From the NCBI RefSeq assembly GCF_002744245.1, contig NZ_NKHG01000007.1:1-64000 (forward strand): 64,000 nt of DNA, in the 5' to 3' direction. Within the stretch, counting starts at the first letter, position 1. Every line of letters starts with the position of its first letter. Source of the stretch: Bacillus pumilus (lineage in GTDB: Bacteria; Bacillota; Bacilli; Bacillales; Bacillaceae). Made by a program: the position numbers and the translations under genes. Positions 7,417 through 20,222 of this stretch are shown here, one piece after another. A model generated the notes under the pieces. The model was not told the DNA's origin. It worked only from the letters and a program-made list of their open reading frames with translations, and did not search any database.

Positions 7417-7833
7417 TTGAAAAAGTGGATCATTGGTTTAGTTGTCGTTATTTTCATAGCAATTGGCATTTATTTTATGATGAATGCGAAAACATACTCT
7501 TTTGGTGATGTGGTCTCGATTGATAAAAACAAAGTGACATCGATTCAAATTGAGCATGTTGAAGAGCATGTTGTGGTGAAAAAGAAAGAGGATATTCAAA
7601 AGATGCTGAAGGAATTTTCAGGTATCAAATTAAAGAAGTTGACTGGCTCTAAAAAAGAAACAAAAGAGTCTTATTGGCTTAGAGTGTACGAGGATGGCAA
7701 AGCGACATACGGCTTCATCTTTGATGATCAAGCCTATTTAGAAACATTTGATGCTTCTAAAACAAAAAATCGCATCAATGAATATCGTATCGTTGATGCC
7801 AATCAAGTCGATATAGGAAAATATATGAAATAA
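7417..7833 (+). CDS. Membrane-anchored hypothetical protein
   Basis: 138 residues starting at TTG with AAGGAAGAG upstream. One N-terminal helix (WIIGLVVVIFIAIGIYFMM) is followed by an exported domain rich in Lys and Glu with alternating beta-like stretches (VTSIQIEHVEEHVVVKKKED, YWLRVYEDGKATYGFIFDDQ). It resembles the many small Bacillus proteins with an uncleaved signal anchor, but I recognise no specific family. A hairpin TTCGGT...ACCGAA follows the stop without a strong T-run. Confidence 0.65.
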   Translation: MKKWIIGLVVVIFIAIGIYFMMNAKTYSFGDVVSIDKNKVTSIQIEHVEEHVVVKKKEDIQKMLKEFSGIKLKKLTGSKKETKESYWLRVYEDGKATYGFIFDDQAYLETFDASKTKNRINEYRIVDANQVDIGKYMK

Positions 7834-7929
7834 CACCATTCGGTTTCTGAATGACCGAACTCTATGCATGATATTTAAATCATTCGGGTATAGTGCTTGG
7901 TAAGTAAAAATGAAGCGGAGGTTTGTTTG

Positions 7930-8757
7930 ATGAGTGGATTAACTGATACAGTCACATTAGCAAACGGAGTAAAAATGCCGAAGCTAGGCTTTGGTGTATG
8001 GCAAGTAAAGGATGGGGATGAGGCTGTAAATGCAGTCAAAGATGCTCTTGAAGCGGGCTATCGAAGCATTGATACAGCAGCGGCCTATCAAAATGAAGAA
8101 GGAGTAGGCAAAGCCATTCAGCAGTCAGGCATCTCACGTGATGATCTGTTTATTACGACAAAAGTTTGGAATAGTGATCAAGGCTATGAGTTAACACTTG
8201 AAGCCTTTGAAACGAGTATGAACAAGCTGGGACTGGATGTATTAGATCTTTATTTAATTCATTGGCCGGTTGAAGGCAAATATAAAGAGACATGGAAAGC
8301 GCTAGAGAAGCTGTATAAGGATGGACGTGTTCGAGCCATCGGAGTGTGTAATTTCCATCAGCACCATCTAGAGGATTTATTAGAAGAGGCAGAAGTTGTG
8401 CCAATGGTTAATCAAATTGAACTGCATCCAAAGCTGACGCAGGAGCCTTTACGAGACTACTGCAAGGCGAAAGGAATTCATGTAGAAGCGTGGTCGCCAT
8501 TAGGCAGCGGGAAGCTCCTTAACCATCCCGTACTTCAGGATATCGCGAAAAAACATGACAAATCAGTTGCCCAAGTGATTCTTCGCTGGGACTTGCAGCA
8601 TGGCATTATCACCATTCCGAAATCTGTGACGAAGAGCCGAATCATCGAGAACACACAAGTATTTGATTTCGAGCTGTCCGCACATGAGATGGGTGTGATT
8701 GATCAGCTCAATGAAGATGAGCGTACGGGTCCAGATCCAGAAAATTTCGATTTTTAA
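7930..8757 (+). CDS. Aldo/keto reductase (YtbE/YvgN-like)
   Basis: 275 residues, a cytoplasmic NADPH-dependent (alpha/beta)8 barrel that reduces aldehydes such as methylglyoxal in the B. subtilis relatives. The catalytic tetrad is visible: Asp and Tyr in [15 protein letters not shown], Lys in TTKVWN, His in [13 protein letters not shown]. The C-terminal [13 protein letters not shown] matches the AKR cofactor 2'-phosphate site. It ends [10 protein letters not shown], closest to YtbE among those I recall. ATG 7930 has GCGGAGG upstream; an in-frame TTG at 7897 has none. Its own terminator follows. Confidence 0.9.
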   Translation: MSGLTDTVTLANGVKMPKLGFGVWQVKDGDEAVNAVKDALEAGYRSIDTAAAYQNEEGVGKAIQQSGISRDDLFITTKVWNSDQGYELTLEAFETSMNKLGLDVLDLYLIHWPVEGKYKETWKALEKLYKDGRVRAIGVCNFHQHHLEDLLEEAEVVPMVNQIELHPKLTQEPLRDYCKAKGIHVEAWSPLGSGKLLNHPVLQDIAKKHDKSVAQVILRWDLQHGIITIPKSVTKSRIIENTQVFDFELSAHEMGVIDQLNEDERTGPDPENFDF

Positions 8758-8762
8758 AATGA

Positions 8763-8795
8763 AGAAAACCACAGGTGTGATGCCTGTGCTTTTTT
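8763..8795 (+). terminator. Terminator of the aldo/keto reductase gene
   Basis: CACAGG / CCTGTG stem around TGTGATG, followed by CTTTTTT. Confidence 0.7.
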
Positions 8796-8809
8796 ATTTC
8801 TCCGCATGT

Positions 8810-9892
8810 TCAGACGGTTTTTTTAGGCTGATACGTCTCGATGATTTGAACGGCGTTGACAATTTGCTCTTTTGAATAGTCTCCAATCAAACAAAAGGTT
8901 TCGTCTGCACGTGCAGCATGGCTCGCCACTGTTTTTGAGGCTTCTTCCAGCTGAGTCGTGATGCCAAGCTCGCACATATTTCTAGGTAATCCGAGTGTTT
9001 GATAGAGGTCAAGTAATTCCTCTACTTCGGTCATTCGGTTTTCTGCGGCAAGCTGAACGAGAATGCCATAGGCCACTTTTTGACCATGTAACACATGATG
9101 CGTTTCCTCGATAAATGTCAATCCATTATGGATGGCATGGGCTCCTGCCATTCTTCCATAACGGCCGCCGTAGCCGCCGACTGTGCCGGCTAACGTAATA
9201 ATTGTATCTGTTACATCCGCAAATGCTTGCGAAAGCTTACCTGTTTTCAAGCTATAAACAGCTTCTTCGCTATGAGTGAGCAGGATGTCTCGAACGTATA
9301 CAGCTTGTTTTAGTGCAGCATGTACCATGAGCGGCAAGGAATCTTTTGCATTTCGAATAATGGCTTCCGCTTCATACCATTTCGCCAGCGTATCACCAAT
9401 TCCGCTTTGAAGGTAGGAAAGGGGAGATGAGAGCAAAAAGGTGTGATCAATTAAGGTGAGATAGCTAGAGCGCTTATGATAATCAACTCTCATGAAATTC
9501 CCTTTTTCATCATAAATGACGCTGAGCGGTGTAGAAGCGGCACAGGTACCTGGAATCGTCGGGACCATGATGACTTCAATTTGAAGAGCATCTGCAACTG
9601 ATTTTGCGGTGTCTAAAATGGTGCCGCCCCCGATCCCGATGATCACATCTGATCCTTTGAGTTCTTCTGCAATCCGTGTGATGGCATTTGGTGAACTGTA
9701 TCCTTTATGCTGGACAACAGGCCATTGGATCGGATGCTGTGTGTACTGTGAAAAAGCATGATATGACTGATGTCCAGTCACTACAGCGGGTGACTGAAAG
9801 GAAGATACAAGTGAACCTAGTTCATGATAAATTCCCTTTTGAGAAATAAATTGGTTGGGACCGCTTCTGACGATATCTTCTGGCTGGATCAT
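8810..9892 (-). CDS. Iron-containing (group III-like) alcohol dehydrogenase family protein
   Basis: 360 residues. A Rossmann-like half carries the NAD(P)-binding GSDVIIGIGGGTILDTAKSV and the MVPTIPGTCAASTPLSVIY segment. The C-terminal helical half bears metal-site candidates in GAHAIHNGLTF and HHVLHGQKVAYGI. This is the glycerol dehydrogenase / glycerol-1-phosphate dehydrogenase / YbdH-like group, acting on small hydroxy compounds; the exact substrate cannot be read. The start at 9892 (MIQPEDIV) was chosen because AAAGGAG lies 9 bases ahead. It is convergent with the aldo/keto reductase and appears monocistronic. Confidence 0.82.
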   Translation of the reverse strand: MIQPEDIVRSGPNQFISQKGIYHELGSLVSSFQSPAVVTGHQSYHAFSQYTQHPIQWPVVQHKGYSSPNAITRIAEELKGSDVIIGIGGGTILDTAKSVADALQIEVIMVPTIPGTCAASTPLSVIYDEKGNFMRVDYHKRSSYLTLIDHTFLLSSPLSYLQSGIGDTLAKWYEAEAIIRNAKDSLPLMVHAALKQAVYVRDILLTHSEEAVYSLKTGKLSQAFADVTDTIITLAGTVGGYGGRYGRMAGAHAIHNGLTFIEETHHVLHGQKVAYGILVQLAAENRMTEVEELLDLYQTLGLPRNMCELGITTQLEEASKTVASHAARADETFCLIGDYSKEQIVNAVQIIETYQPKKTV

Positions 9893-10091
9893 TTTGCTCT
9901 GCTCCTTTACAAAATCATATAGTCCATAAATCATCTCATTTTACAGAAAGTTCTGTCAAATAATCGAACAATATGAGTACATAGACCCTTCCGTTTTATG
10001 GAATTAAGCTGCTGACATTGCCTTTAGGTATGTATTTCCTGTATGATAAAGAATGGTATGTTTTCATTAAATTTAAGAGGTGTTTATATAT

Positions 10092-11060
10092 ATGGAAAAA
10101 CAATATCGTGTATTACTTTACTATCAATATGTCCCCATTGAGGACCCAGAGACGTTTACAGAAGAGCATCTAGCACTCTGTAAGGAGCTTGGTTTATTAG
10201 GGCGTATTCTTGTTTCATCAGAAGGCTTAAACGGAACAGTTTCTGGAACCATTGAGCAAACGGACAAGTACATGCAAGCGTTAAAAGAAGATCCACGCTT
10301 TGCATCTATGCCAATTAAAATTGACGAAGCAGATGGTCATGCGTTTAAGAAAATGCACGTTCGCCATCGCAATGAATTGGTGAATTTAAGCCTTGAAGAT
10401 GACGTGAATCCTTTAGAACTGACAGGTAAACATCTTAGTCCAATCGAATTCTATGAGCAAATGCAATCACCAGATACCGTCGTGATTGATGCGCGTAATG
10501 ATTATGAATTTGATGTGGGTCACTTCAGAGGTGCGGTGCGCCCTGATATTGAGACATTCCGTGAATTACCTGAGTGGATTCGTGACAACAAAGAGATTCT
10601 TGAAGGGAAAAAGATCCTCACATATTGCACAGGCGGCGTACGCTGTGAGAAATTCTCAGGCTGGTTAAAGCGTGAAGGCTTTGAGGATGTATCTCAGCTT
10701 GACGGCGGAATTGTCACTTACGGGAAAGACCCGGAAGTCCAAGGCAAGCTATGGGACGGTCAATGTTATGTGTTCGATAACCGTTTAACTGTGCCAGTCA
10801 ACCAAAAAGAGCACGTGGTTGTCGGAAAAGATTTCTTCTCTGGTGAGCCTTGCGAACGTTATGTGAACTGTGCGAACCCTGCATGTAACCGCAAAATGAT
10901 TACAACAGAAGAAAATGAGCACAAATACATGCGCAGCTGCAGCCATGAATGTCGTACAAGTGAACGTAACCTTTATGTGAAACAGCACAATTTATCTGAG
11001 GAAGAAGTTCAAGAAAGACTAGCTGTGATTGAAAAAGAACAAGCCATTTCACAAGGATAG
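10092..11060 (+). CDS. trhO: tRNA uridine(34) hydroxylase, rhodanese-domain (YbfQ/TrhO)
   Basis: 322 residues, the same length as B. subtilis YbfQ and very similar from the start ([20 protein letters not shown]). An N-terminal acylphosphatase-like domain (about 1-100) is followed by a rhodanese domain with the active loop [16 protein letters not shown]. The C-terminal Cys-rich segment contains [15 protein letters not shown] and [11 protein letters not shown], likely binding zinc. The family makes 5-hydroxyuridine at the wobble position of tRNA. ATG 10092 has AGAGGTG upstream; the in-frame GTG at 10080 is part of that site. Confidence 0.93.
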   Translation: MEKQYRVLLYYQYVPIEDPETFTEEHLALCKELGLLGRILVSSEGLNGTVSGTIEQTDKYMQALKEDPRFASMPIKIDEADGHAFKKMHVRHRNELVNLSLEDDVNPLELTGKHLSPIEFYEQMQSPDTVVIDARNDYEFDVGHFRGAVRPDIETFRELPEWIRDNKEILEGKKILTYCTGGVRCEKFSGWLKREGFEDVSQLDGGIVTYGKDPEVQGKLWDGQCYVFDNRLTVPVNQKEHVVVGKDFFSGEPCERYVNCANPACNRKMITTEENEHKYMRSCSHECRTSERNLYVKQHNLSEEEVQERLAVIEKEQAISQG

Positions 11061-11090
11061 AAGGGTTTCCCTTTTATCCTTTTTTCTATG
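11054..11090 (+). terminator. Terminator of trhO
   Basis: GGATAGAAGGG and CCCTTTTATCC form a stem around TTT, followed by T6. The stem overlaps the end of the gene. Confidence 0.75.
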
Positions 11091-11345
11091 CACTATACAT
11101 GTTCATTTTGTTCAAAATAAGGGTACAGATCGTTCTCATAGATTGAATAGTTGGAAAAGCACTTTCTCTTAAAATAAGCATGTTCGACTATTTCAGAAAA
11201 TGGAGAATTGAGAGATAATATAACAGGTGAAAATGAACGAGGATAAATGTTCATGGTAGAAAGTATTTTCCTGTTGAATGGGAAAGTCAGTTGCTGCAAA
11301 GGAAGGTTGCTCGACACATGCTCTATACTTTAATCGAAAGGTGTT

Positions 11346-12971
11346 ATGAACATGAATCATTTGCATCGTAGGATGGGAACTTTTGCTTTAATGATGGTAG
11401 GTCTTGGCTCAATCATTGGTTCAGGGTGGCTCTTTGGCGCTTGGCGTGCCGCTCAAATCGCCGGTCCTGCTGCTGTTTTATCCTGGCTGATTGGGATGGT
11501 TGTCATTTTATTTATCGCGTTGTCTTATAGTGAACTCGGATCGATGTTTCCAGAGGCAGGCGGAATGGTGAAATATACGCAATATTCACATGGCTCTTTT
11601 ATTGGTTTTATCGCAGCATGGGCGAACTGGATCGCCATTGTCTCTGTTATTCCCGTTGAGGCTGTTGCTTCAGTCCAATACATGAGCTCCTGGCCTTGGG
11701 AGTGGGCAAAGTGGACAAGCCACTTGGTCACAAAAGGAGTATTGACAACAGAAGGGCTGCTGGTCGCTAGTGTGCTTCTTGTAATTTATTTTTTGCTCAA
11801 CTATTGGACAGTTGGGTTATTTTCGAAAGCCAATACATTCATTACGGTTTTTAAAATTGTCATTCCGGGATTAACGATTGGTGCGCTCTTATTTGTAGGT
11901 TTTCATAGTGAGAATTTCACCTCTGGAGCAAGCATTGCTCCTAACGGCTGGGCTAGTGTGCTGACAGCTGTTGCAACATCCGGGATTGTGTTTGCCTTTA
12001 ATGGCTTCCAAAGCCCGATTAATATGGCAGGTGAGGCAAAAAATCCAGGCCGTTCAATTCCAATTGCCATTGTCGGATCGATTTTCATTGCGACTGCCAT
12101 CTATGTGCTTTTACAAATCGCTTTTATTGGTGCAGTGGATCCATCCATGATTGTGAATGGATGGGGTCATTTGAATTTTAACTCGCCGTTTGCTGATCTT
12201 GCCATTGCGCTAGGGATTAACTGGCTTGTCCTGATTTTATATGCGGATGCGTTTGTGTCACCTTCAGGCACAGGGATTACATATACCGCGACGACGTCTC
12301 GTATGCTTTACGGAATGGAAAAAAACAAATACATGCCGAGTGTGCTTGGCCGTCTGCATCCTATTTACGGCGTGCCTCGACCAGCCATGTTTTTTAACTT
12401 AGCTGTATCATTTATCTTTTTATTCTTATTTAGAGGCTGGGGCGTGCTCGCTGAAATTATCTCTGTGGCGACGCTTATTTCCTATCTGACAGGACCAGTT
12501 ACCGTCATGACGCTGAGAAAGACGGGAAAAGATTTATATCGTCCATTGCGAATAAAAGGACTCAGTGTCATTGCTCCACTCGGCTTTGTCTTTGCATCAT
12601 TGACAATGTATTGGGCGAGATGGCCGTTAACGGGTCAGGTGCTGTTCATTATTTTAATTGGCCTTCCAATCTATTTTTACTATCAAGCAAAAAAGAAGTG
12701 GAAAGGCTTTGGCCGCAACTTTAAAGCGGGTGCTTGGATGGTTGTGTATTTACTTGTGATGATGACCATTTCTTGTCTTGGTAGTGACAAATTCGGCGGC
12801 TACAATGTGATTCATTACGGCTGGGATATGGCACTTATTGCAGTCGTTGCTTTGTTATTCTATACGTGGGCACTCAAAAGTGGATTTGAAACAGAGTTTT
12901 TAGAAGATGCGAAAAAGATCAATGATGAACTGCGTACGTCTCAGCAAGAAGCCGCATCCTCTAAAGAATAA
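11346..12971 (+). CDS. APC superfamily amino acid permease
   Basis: 541 residues, integral membrane, about 12-14 helices. The N-terminus holds the APC signature MMVGLGSIIGSGWLFGAW, and TM6 region TSGIVFAFNGFQSPINMAGE precedes the KNPGRSIPIAI motif. A hydrophilic tail (EDAKKINDELRTSQQEAASSKE) ends the protein. It probably imports an amino acid by proton symport; length and motifs recall B. subtilis YveA-type aspartate/glutamate carriers, but the substrate is inference. ATG 11346 follows AAAGGTG. It is a single gene with its own terminator. Confidence 0.85.
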   Translation: MNMNHLHRRMGTFALMMVGLGSIIGSGWLFGAWRAAQIAGPAAVLSWLIGMVVILFIALSYSELGSMFPEAGGMVKYTQYSHGSFIGFIAAWANWIAIVSVIPVEAVASVQYMSSWPWEWAKWTSHLVTKGVLTTEGLLVASVLLVIYFLLNYWTVGLFSKANTFITVFKIVIPGLTIGALLFVGFHSENFTSGASIAPNGWASVLTAVATSGIVFAFNGFQSPINMAGEAKNPGRSIPIAIVGSIFIATAIYVLLQIAFIGAVDPSMIVNGWGHLNFNSPFADLAIALGINWLVLILYADAFVSPSGTGITYTATTSRMLYGMEKNKYMPSVLGRLHPIYGVPRPAMFFNLAVSFIFLFLFRGWGVLAEIISVATLISYLTGPVTVMTLRKTGKDLYRPLRIKGLSVIAPLGFVFASLTMYWARWPLTGQVLFIILIGLPIYFYYQAKKKWKGFGRNFKAGAWMVVYLLVMMTISCLGSDKFGGYNVIHYGWDMALIAVVALLFYTWALKSGFETEFLEDAKKINDELRTSQQEAASSKE

Positions 12972-12975
12972 ATAA

Positions 12976-13007
12976 ATGGCTGCCTGAACATTGCGGGCAG
13001 CCTTTTT
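12976..13007 (+). terminator. Terminator of the APC permease gene
   Basis: GGCTGCC(tg) and GGGCAGCC pair, followed by T7. Confidence 0.75.
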
Positions 13008-13208
13008 TTATTTTGATGAGCTATGTGTTACATGACGCTTCAGCCAAGTGGTGACCCCGTGTAAAACAGTCGCTGTAACCAGTGAGATGATCAGGTATCT
13101 CCATAGCTGATCCAAACCTTGTCCACTAAGCCAAAAAACCATTCCTAGAAAAACGAGGGTCAGAACGAGCATGAATAAAAAAGATGCTGACCAGAAAAAA
13201 GCCTTCAT
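13008..13208 (-). CDS. Small two-helix membrane protein
   Basis: 66 residues. AAGGAGGTGG lies 7 bases before the ATG, a near-perfect ribosome binding site, which supports a real gene despite its size. Helix 1 is FLFMLVLTLVFLGMVFWLSG and helix 2 is YLIISLVTATVLHGVTTWL, with a basic, Ser-rich tail. It resembles the short uncharacterised membrane proteins common in Bacillus; no family was recognised. It is convergent with the permease, sharing the terminator region. Confidence 0.7.
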   Translation of the reverse strand: MKAFFWSASFLFMLVLTLVFLGMVFWLSGQGLDQLWRYLIISLVTATVLHGVTTWLKRHVTHSSSK

Positions 13209-13395
13209 AGACGGCCACCTCCTTGGAATATTGTATGCAGTCTGATGGAAGATCAGACCAGCAAGAAAGAAGTAGAAATATCATGAAATCTATTTCAAAA
13301 GTCAGATAAAAACACCCAGAGATTTGATAGTTATGTTAAGATGAGAGCATATTTTGAGCGAAGATTGTTGGTTATAGACGGAGGTGTTTGGAGAG

Positions 13396-14232
13396 ATGCA
13401 GATTCAAAAGGTTCTAAACAATAATGTCATTAGTGTGATAGATGAACAGGGGAAAGAAATTGTCGTCATGGGCAGAGGCATCGCCTTTCAAAGACGTCCC
13501 GGAGACCCGGTGGACGAAGCGTTAATTGATAAGGTCTTCCGCCTAGAGGATCATTCGGTTCACGAGCGGATGAAAATGCTGCTTCAAGAGGTTCCATATG
13601 ATGTGGTCAAGGTGACGGAGGAAATGATTCAATATGCACATTCAAAGCTGAACCGAAGATTAAACGAAAGTCTGCATGTATCACTGGCAGACCATATTCA
13701 TTACGCCATCGAACGATTAAAGAAAAATCACCTGATTGAGAATTCGCTCATTTGGGAGATTAAGCGCTTATACAAAGATGAATTTCTCGTTGCGAAGGAT
13801 TGTCTTGAGATGATTGAAGAGCGTCTTCATATTCAGTTGCCTGAGGATGAAGCGGGCTTTATTGCCATGCATATCATTAATGCAGAGCTCAATGAGGATA
13901 TGAATACAACGGTCAATATCACAAAAGAAGTCAATGCCATTCTCACCATTGTGAAATATCATCTCAACATGGAGTTTGATGAGGATTCACTCAACTTTTA
14001 CCGTTTTCTCACGCATTTGCGCTTTTTCATACAGCGTCTAATCAACGAAACATTACTTGTCAGCGAAGATCAGGATTTATATCAGCTGATCAAAGTGAAA
14101 TATCCGAAGGCATACGAATGTGCAAAAAAAATCGCAGAATATGTCTATCAAACATATCACCGAGATCTGACATCAGAGGAAATGCTGTACCTATCTATTC
14201 ACTTGAATCGACTAATCAAAAGAGAAAAATAA
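13396..14232 (+). CDS. licT: BglG-family transcriptional antiterminator LicT
   Basis: 278 residues (LicT of B. subtilis is 277). The N-terminal RNA-binding CAT domain reads IQKVLNNNVISVIDEQGKEI and VVMGRGIAFQRRPGD. Two PRDs follow, with phosphorylatable His in HVSLADHIHYAIER (PRD1) and in EAGFIAMHIINAELNE and YLSIHLNRL (later PRD positions). LicT binds the RAT RNA when phosphorylated by HPr and when beta-glucosides are present, allowing read-through into bglPH. ATG 13396 lies 11 bases after GGAGG. The target RAT lies directly downstream at 14331-14359. Confidence 0.94.
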   Translation: MQIQKVLNNNVISVIDEQGKEIVVMGRGIAFQRRPGDPVDEALIDKVFRLEDHSVHERMKMLLQEVPYDVVKVTEEMIQYAHSKLNRRLNESLHVSLADHIHYAIERLKKNHLIENSLIWEIKRLYKDEFLVAKDCLEMIEERLHIQLPEDEAGFIAMHIINAELNEDMNTTVNITKEVNAILTIVKYHLNMEFDEDSLNFYRFLTHLRFFIQRLINETLLVSEDQDLYQLIKVKYPKAYECAKKIAEYVYQTYHRDLTSEEMLYLSIHLNRLIKREK

Positions 14233-14246
14233 AGATAGATTTTAAA

Positions 14247-14283
14247 AGAAAGCGTTGACATAAGAAAAGGCGAGTGGTACTAT
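14247..14283 (+). promoter_or_regulatory. bglPH promoter with overlapping cre site
   Basis: TTGACA (14255-14260) and TACTAT (14278-14283) are 17 bases apart. The sequence AGAAAGCGTTGACA (14247-14260) matches the CcpA cre consensus TGWAARCGYTWNCW at 12 of 14 positions and overlaps the -35, which would give glucose repression. Confidence 0.75.
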
Positions 14284-14330
14284 TTGCTCATAAACATAAA
14301 AGAATACGTTTTCACAATGATCGTCTTAGA

Positions 14331-14424
14331 GGATTGTGACTGTTCGGCAGGCAAAACCTAAACGTTCACTGAAAAAGCGCAATGGCAAGTTGCGACTATT
14401 TTTGGTGCCCGTTTAGGTTTTTAT
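14331..14424 (+). promoter_or_regulatory. RAT antiterminator target and intrinsic terminator of bglPH
   Basis: Positions 14331-14359 (GGATTGTGACTG...GCAGGCAAAACC) match the LicT/SacY-type RAT consensus. Its 3' end overlaps the 5' arm of a terminator: AAACCTAAACG (about 14354-14364) pairs with CGTTTAGGTTT (14410-14420), followed by T-rich sequence. LicT binding to RAT prevents this stem forming. Confidence 0.92.
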
Positions 14425-14467
14425 TTTGCCTAAAAACGTATTTTTTTGAAAAAAAGGGGGTTTTTGT

Positions 14468-17768
<3,301 letters not shown>

Positions 17769-17775
17769 AACATGA

Positions 17776-17816
17776 AGAAGCCAATCACGCTGTAGTGGGT
17801 GATTGGCTTTTTCTTT
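17776..17816 (+). terminator. Terminator of bglPH
   Basis: AAGCCAATCAC and GTGATTGGCTT pair, followed by T-rich sequence. Confidence 0.8.
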
Positions 17817-17879
17817 TACTTAAATGAGTTGTTTCCGATCACATCTTGATCTCTACTTTTATGATCACTTGATTTAAAC

Positions 17880-18215
17880 ATGAATGAACTAATCATTGGA
17901 GACCTGCTTGAACCGTTGTACTTATCCAATTATCAGGATAAAAAATCGAACCATATCTATTTTACTGGAACATGAAACGCTGCTAAATGGGGGGCTGAAC
18001 TAGCAAAGTCTGATTCAAAAGAGAGAATTTATATTGTAGAACCATTAGGCAAGTTTGAACATGATCCGAATGTAACCGATAAAAAATTCCCCGGAAACCG
18101 GACCCGTTCTTATCAATCTAAATCTCTCTTGAAAATAGTCGCTGAATTAGGTTTATGGGAAAGACATTTCGATGAAGAAAGGGAAAAATGTCATATACGA
18201 TTGATTTTGACGTGA
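17880..18215 (+). pseudogene. Remnant of rifampin ADP-ribosyltransferase (Arr)
   Basis: Read from 17880 the frame gives LIIGDLLEPLYLSNYQDKKS, NHIYFTGT, a TGA stop (17973-17975), then NAAKWGAELAKSDSKERIYI, VEPLGKFEHDPNVTDKKFPG and NRTRSYQSKSLLKIVAELG. This follows the Arr family closely (xIGDLL, NHIYFTATLDAAxWGAEL, RIYIVEP, GPFEDDPNLTDKRFPGNPTRSY). The N-terminal segment with the FYHGT NAD-binding motif is missing, and the frame is broken by a base substitution, not an indel. Intact Arr inactivates rifamycins by ADP-ribosylation. This copy should be non-functional. It lies in a 530-bp gap between two carbohydrate operons. Confidence 0.82.
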
Positions 18216-18227
18216 CTTCACCTAAAT

Positions 18228-18258
18228 GAAAGAAGGCCGCCTTATACACTGGGCGGCC
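18228..18258 (-). terminator. Terminator of the mannosidase/PTS operon
   Basis: On the minus strand GGCCGCC and GGCGGCC pair around a 10-base loop, followed by TTCTTTC. It lies 45 bases beyond the regulator gene stop. Confidence 0.7.
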
Positions 18259-18302
18259 GTTTGTGATCAGTATGCGGTGTTTTTGCTGTAAAACAGTCAT
18301 CC

Positions 18303-20222
18303 TTATCGAAACAGTGCATTCATCAGCTCATCAAATGTCCTTGCTTTTTTCAATAAATGAATGCGATCTGGGCTGTCTAGTAAATCGACGGCTTGCTCGA
18401 AAAATTGGTTCATGCAGGCAGCGTCATCCTTATGAATGGCTAGTAAGAAAATAAGAGATACTCGGTCTCCCTGCCAGTCAATCGGCTGTTTCAGGCGTGC
18501 GATGGCCACGCAGGAGGTGCCTTCATTTGTGATGAGTGGGTGCGGCATCGCAATCCCCTTGCCAAGGTAGGTAGATGACATGTGCTCCCGCTCGAGCACC
18601 GAGGAACGAAAAGCAGACGATACAAGCTGATGCGTCTCTAATCGGCTGCACAGTGTATCTAATACCTCTTCTTTGCTTGATAGGTCAGCATCCAATAAGG
18701 TCAATCGTTCTTGGAAAAAAGCCATTAGCTCTTTGGAAGGTGAACCGTGTCCATTTAATAAATGAATGACCTCACTCACACGCTGTACATCATGTTGTTC
18801 AAAAAAGGCGTTGACTTGAATAATCGGTTTTCCCTTTGATGCAAGTGGAACGGTGGTAATGATGACATCACAGGGCAAAGATGTGCTAAATGCATAATCT
18901 TGATAAGAAAAGAGCTCGACAATCTCAAGTTCATGCTGAAAGGCCGCCTTCAATTTAATTTCAAGCAGTCTTGCCGTCCCTAGTCCAGACCCGCACACGA
19001 TAATCGCTTTCTTTTTTTGTGAGGTGTCTAGCTGACTTCTTTCAAATGAAGCAGCGATATGTAAGGCAACATATGCGGCTTCATCTTCATTTGGCGTACG
19101 CACCAGCTGTAAGGCATTCAGTCCGCTGACAGCAAGGTCAAACGGAAAAGGATAAGATGCTTTGATTTCTTGCAAAAGCGGGTTTTGTAAAGACACACCG
19201 TATTGAATTCGATTTAATAATGGCTTCATATGAAGCATTAAATCTTGTTGCAGGATGTCGTCATCAGCAAAACGATGTCCGCTTGTCTTTTCAATGTGCT
19301 GGAGAAATTCCGTCACCGCCTGCCGTACTTCCTCTGTCGTTTGATGCTGGTCGGCTTCTTTCCACGTTTGATTTGCCAAAAGGTGCATCACTAAGTAATC
19401 TGTTTCATCCTCTGACAGGGTAACATAAAAAGTGTCGCTCACCTGCTGTGTAATCTTTTGGGCAATTCTCGTTAACACTGGTGAACGATGTGAGCGTGTG
19501 GTGCTGGCGGATATTCGCTGTTCTTTTCGTGTTTGCTGAATCGCAATGGCTAAGTGTATCACTAAATTTTTCAGGGCAATGTCTTTAATGAGTAATGATT
19601 CCTGATACAGATTCGTCAGCACAATGGACCGAATGGTTTCAAGCGAAATATTAGGAAAATGAAGCTGCTCCCGCTCCGTGATATTGGATAGCGCAGGCTC
19701 TTCCTCAAGCAGTAAGTCTGCATAGCACGTTCTTTTTTGCAATTCGTCCCCTTCAACCTTTAAGCCGAAGCCAGGCTTTGACACAAGGGTCATGCCGTAA
19801 CGGGCTAACAGTTCTCGTCCTTTTTTAAAATCACTGCTGACCGTCATGCGGCTGATGAACAGCTCTTCAGCCAGCTGATCAATTTTTAAGTAATCAGATT
19901 GAAGCAACAGTTTTCTCATCATAAATCGTACACGTTCTTCTGGCATGACGGGTACGAGAGAGCGGGCAGGAAGTTTTTGTTGATGAAGCCACAGCAGGAA
20001 AGCGTCTTGGTCACTCGTTAAGAGGGTATAACCCTTCCCGCGGATGGTTTTAATCATGGCTCCAGCTTGCTTTAATAGCTCATTTGCTTCTTTAATTAAA
20101 TGACGGATGGAGCGGTCAGATAAGCGAAAAGAGGCAGTTAGCTCCTCCAGCTGTACGAATCCTTTCGTTTCAAATAGCCGCTGGATGAGCTGATAGGTTC
20201 GAGTATCTGCCGTCATCATCAT
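18303..20222 (-). CDS. BglG/MtlR-type PTS-regulated transcriptional activator
   Basis: 639 residues. An N-terminal helix-turn-helix (FVQLEELTASFRLSDRSIRH, then a second Mga-like HTH around FISRMTVSSDFKKGRELLAR) is followed by two PRDs. Then comes an EIIB-like domain with Cys in AIIVCGSGLGTARLLE and a C-terminal EIIA-like domain with His in GIAMPHPLITNEG. This is the MtlR/ManR/LicR architecture: PTS phosphorylation tunes activity to substrate and carbon status. The gene overlaps the kinase gene (stop at 20219 inside ATGATGATGA), so it is last in the operon it probably activates. Any of three tandem ATGs could start it. Confidence 0.88.
   Translation of the reverse strand: MMMTADTRTYQLIQRLFETKGFVQLEELTASFRLSDRSIRHLIKEANELLKQAGAMIKTIRGKGYTLLTSDQDAFLLWLHQQKLPARSLVPVMPEERVRFMMRKLLLQSDYLKIDQLAEELFISRMTVSSDFKKGRELLARYGMTLVSKPGFGLKVEGDELQKRTCYADLLLEEEPALSNITEREQLHFPNISLETIRSIVLTNLYQESLLIKDIALKNLVIHLAIAIQQTRKEQRISASTTRSHRSPVLTRIAQKITQQVSDTFYVTLSEDETDYLVMHLLANQTWKEADQHQTTEEVRQAVTEFLQHIEKTSGHRFADDDILQQDLMLHMKPLLNRIQYGVSLQNPLLQEIKASYPFPFDLAVSGLNALQLVRTPNEDEAAYVALHIAASFERSQLDTSQKKKAIIVCGSGLGTARLLEIKLKAAFQHELEIVELFSYQDYAFSTSLPCDVIITTVPLASKGKPIIQVNAFFEQHDVQRVSEVIHLLNGHGSPSKELMAFFQERLTLLDADLSSKEEVLDTLCSRLETHQLVSSAFRSSVLEREHMSSTYLGKGIAMPHPLITNEGTSCVAIARLKQPIDWQGDRVSLIFLLAIHKDDAACMNQFFEQAVDLLDSPDRIHLLKKARTFDELMNALFR

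Noticed and set aside
11093-11317. Minus-strand 74-codon reading frame upstream of the APC permease
   Set aside because: No ribosome binding site, low-complexity composition and position in the permease promoter region.
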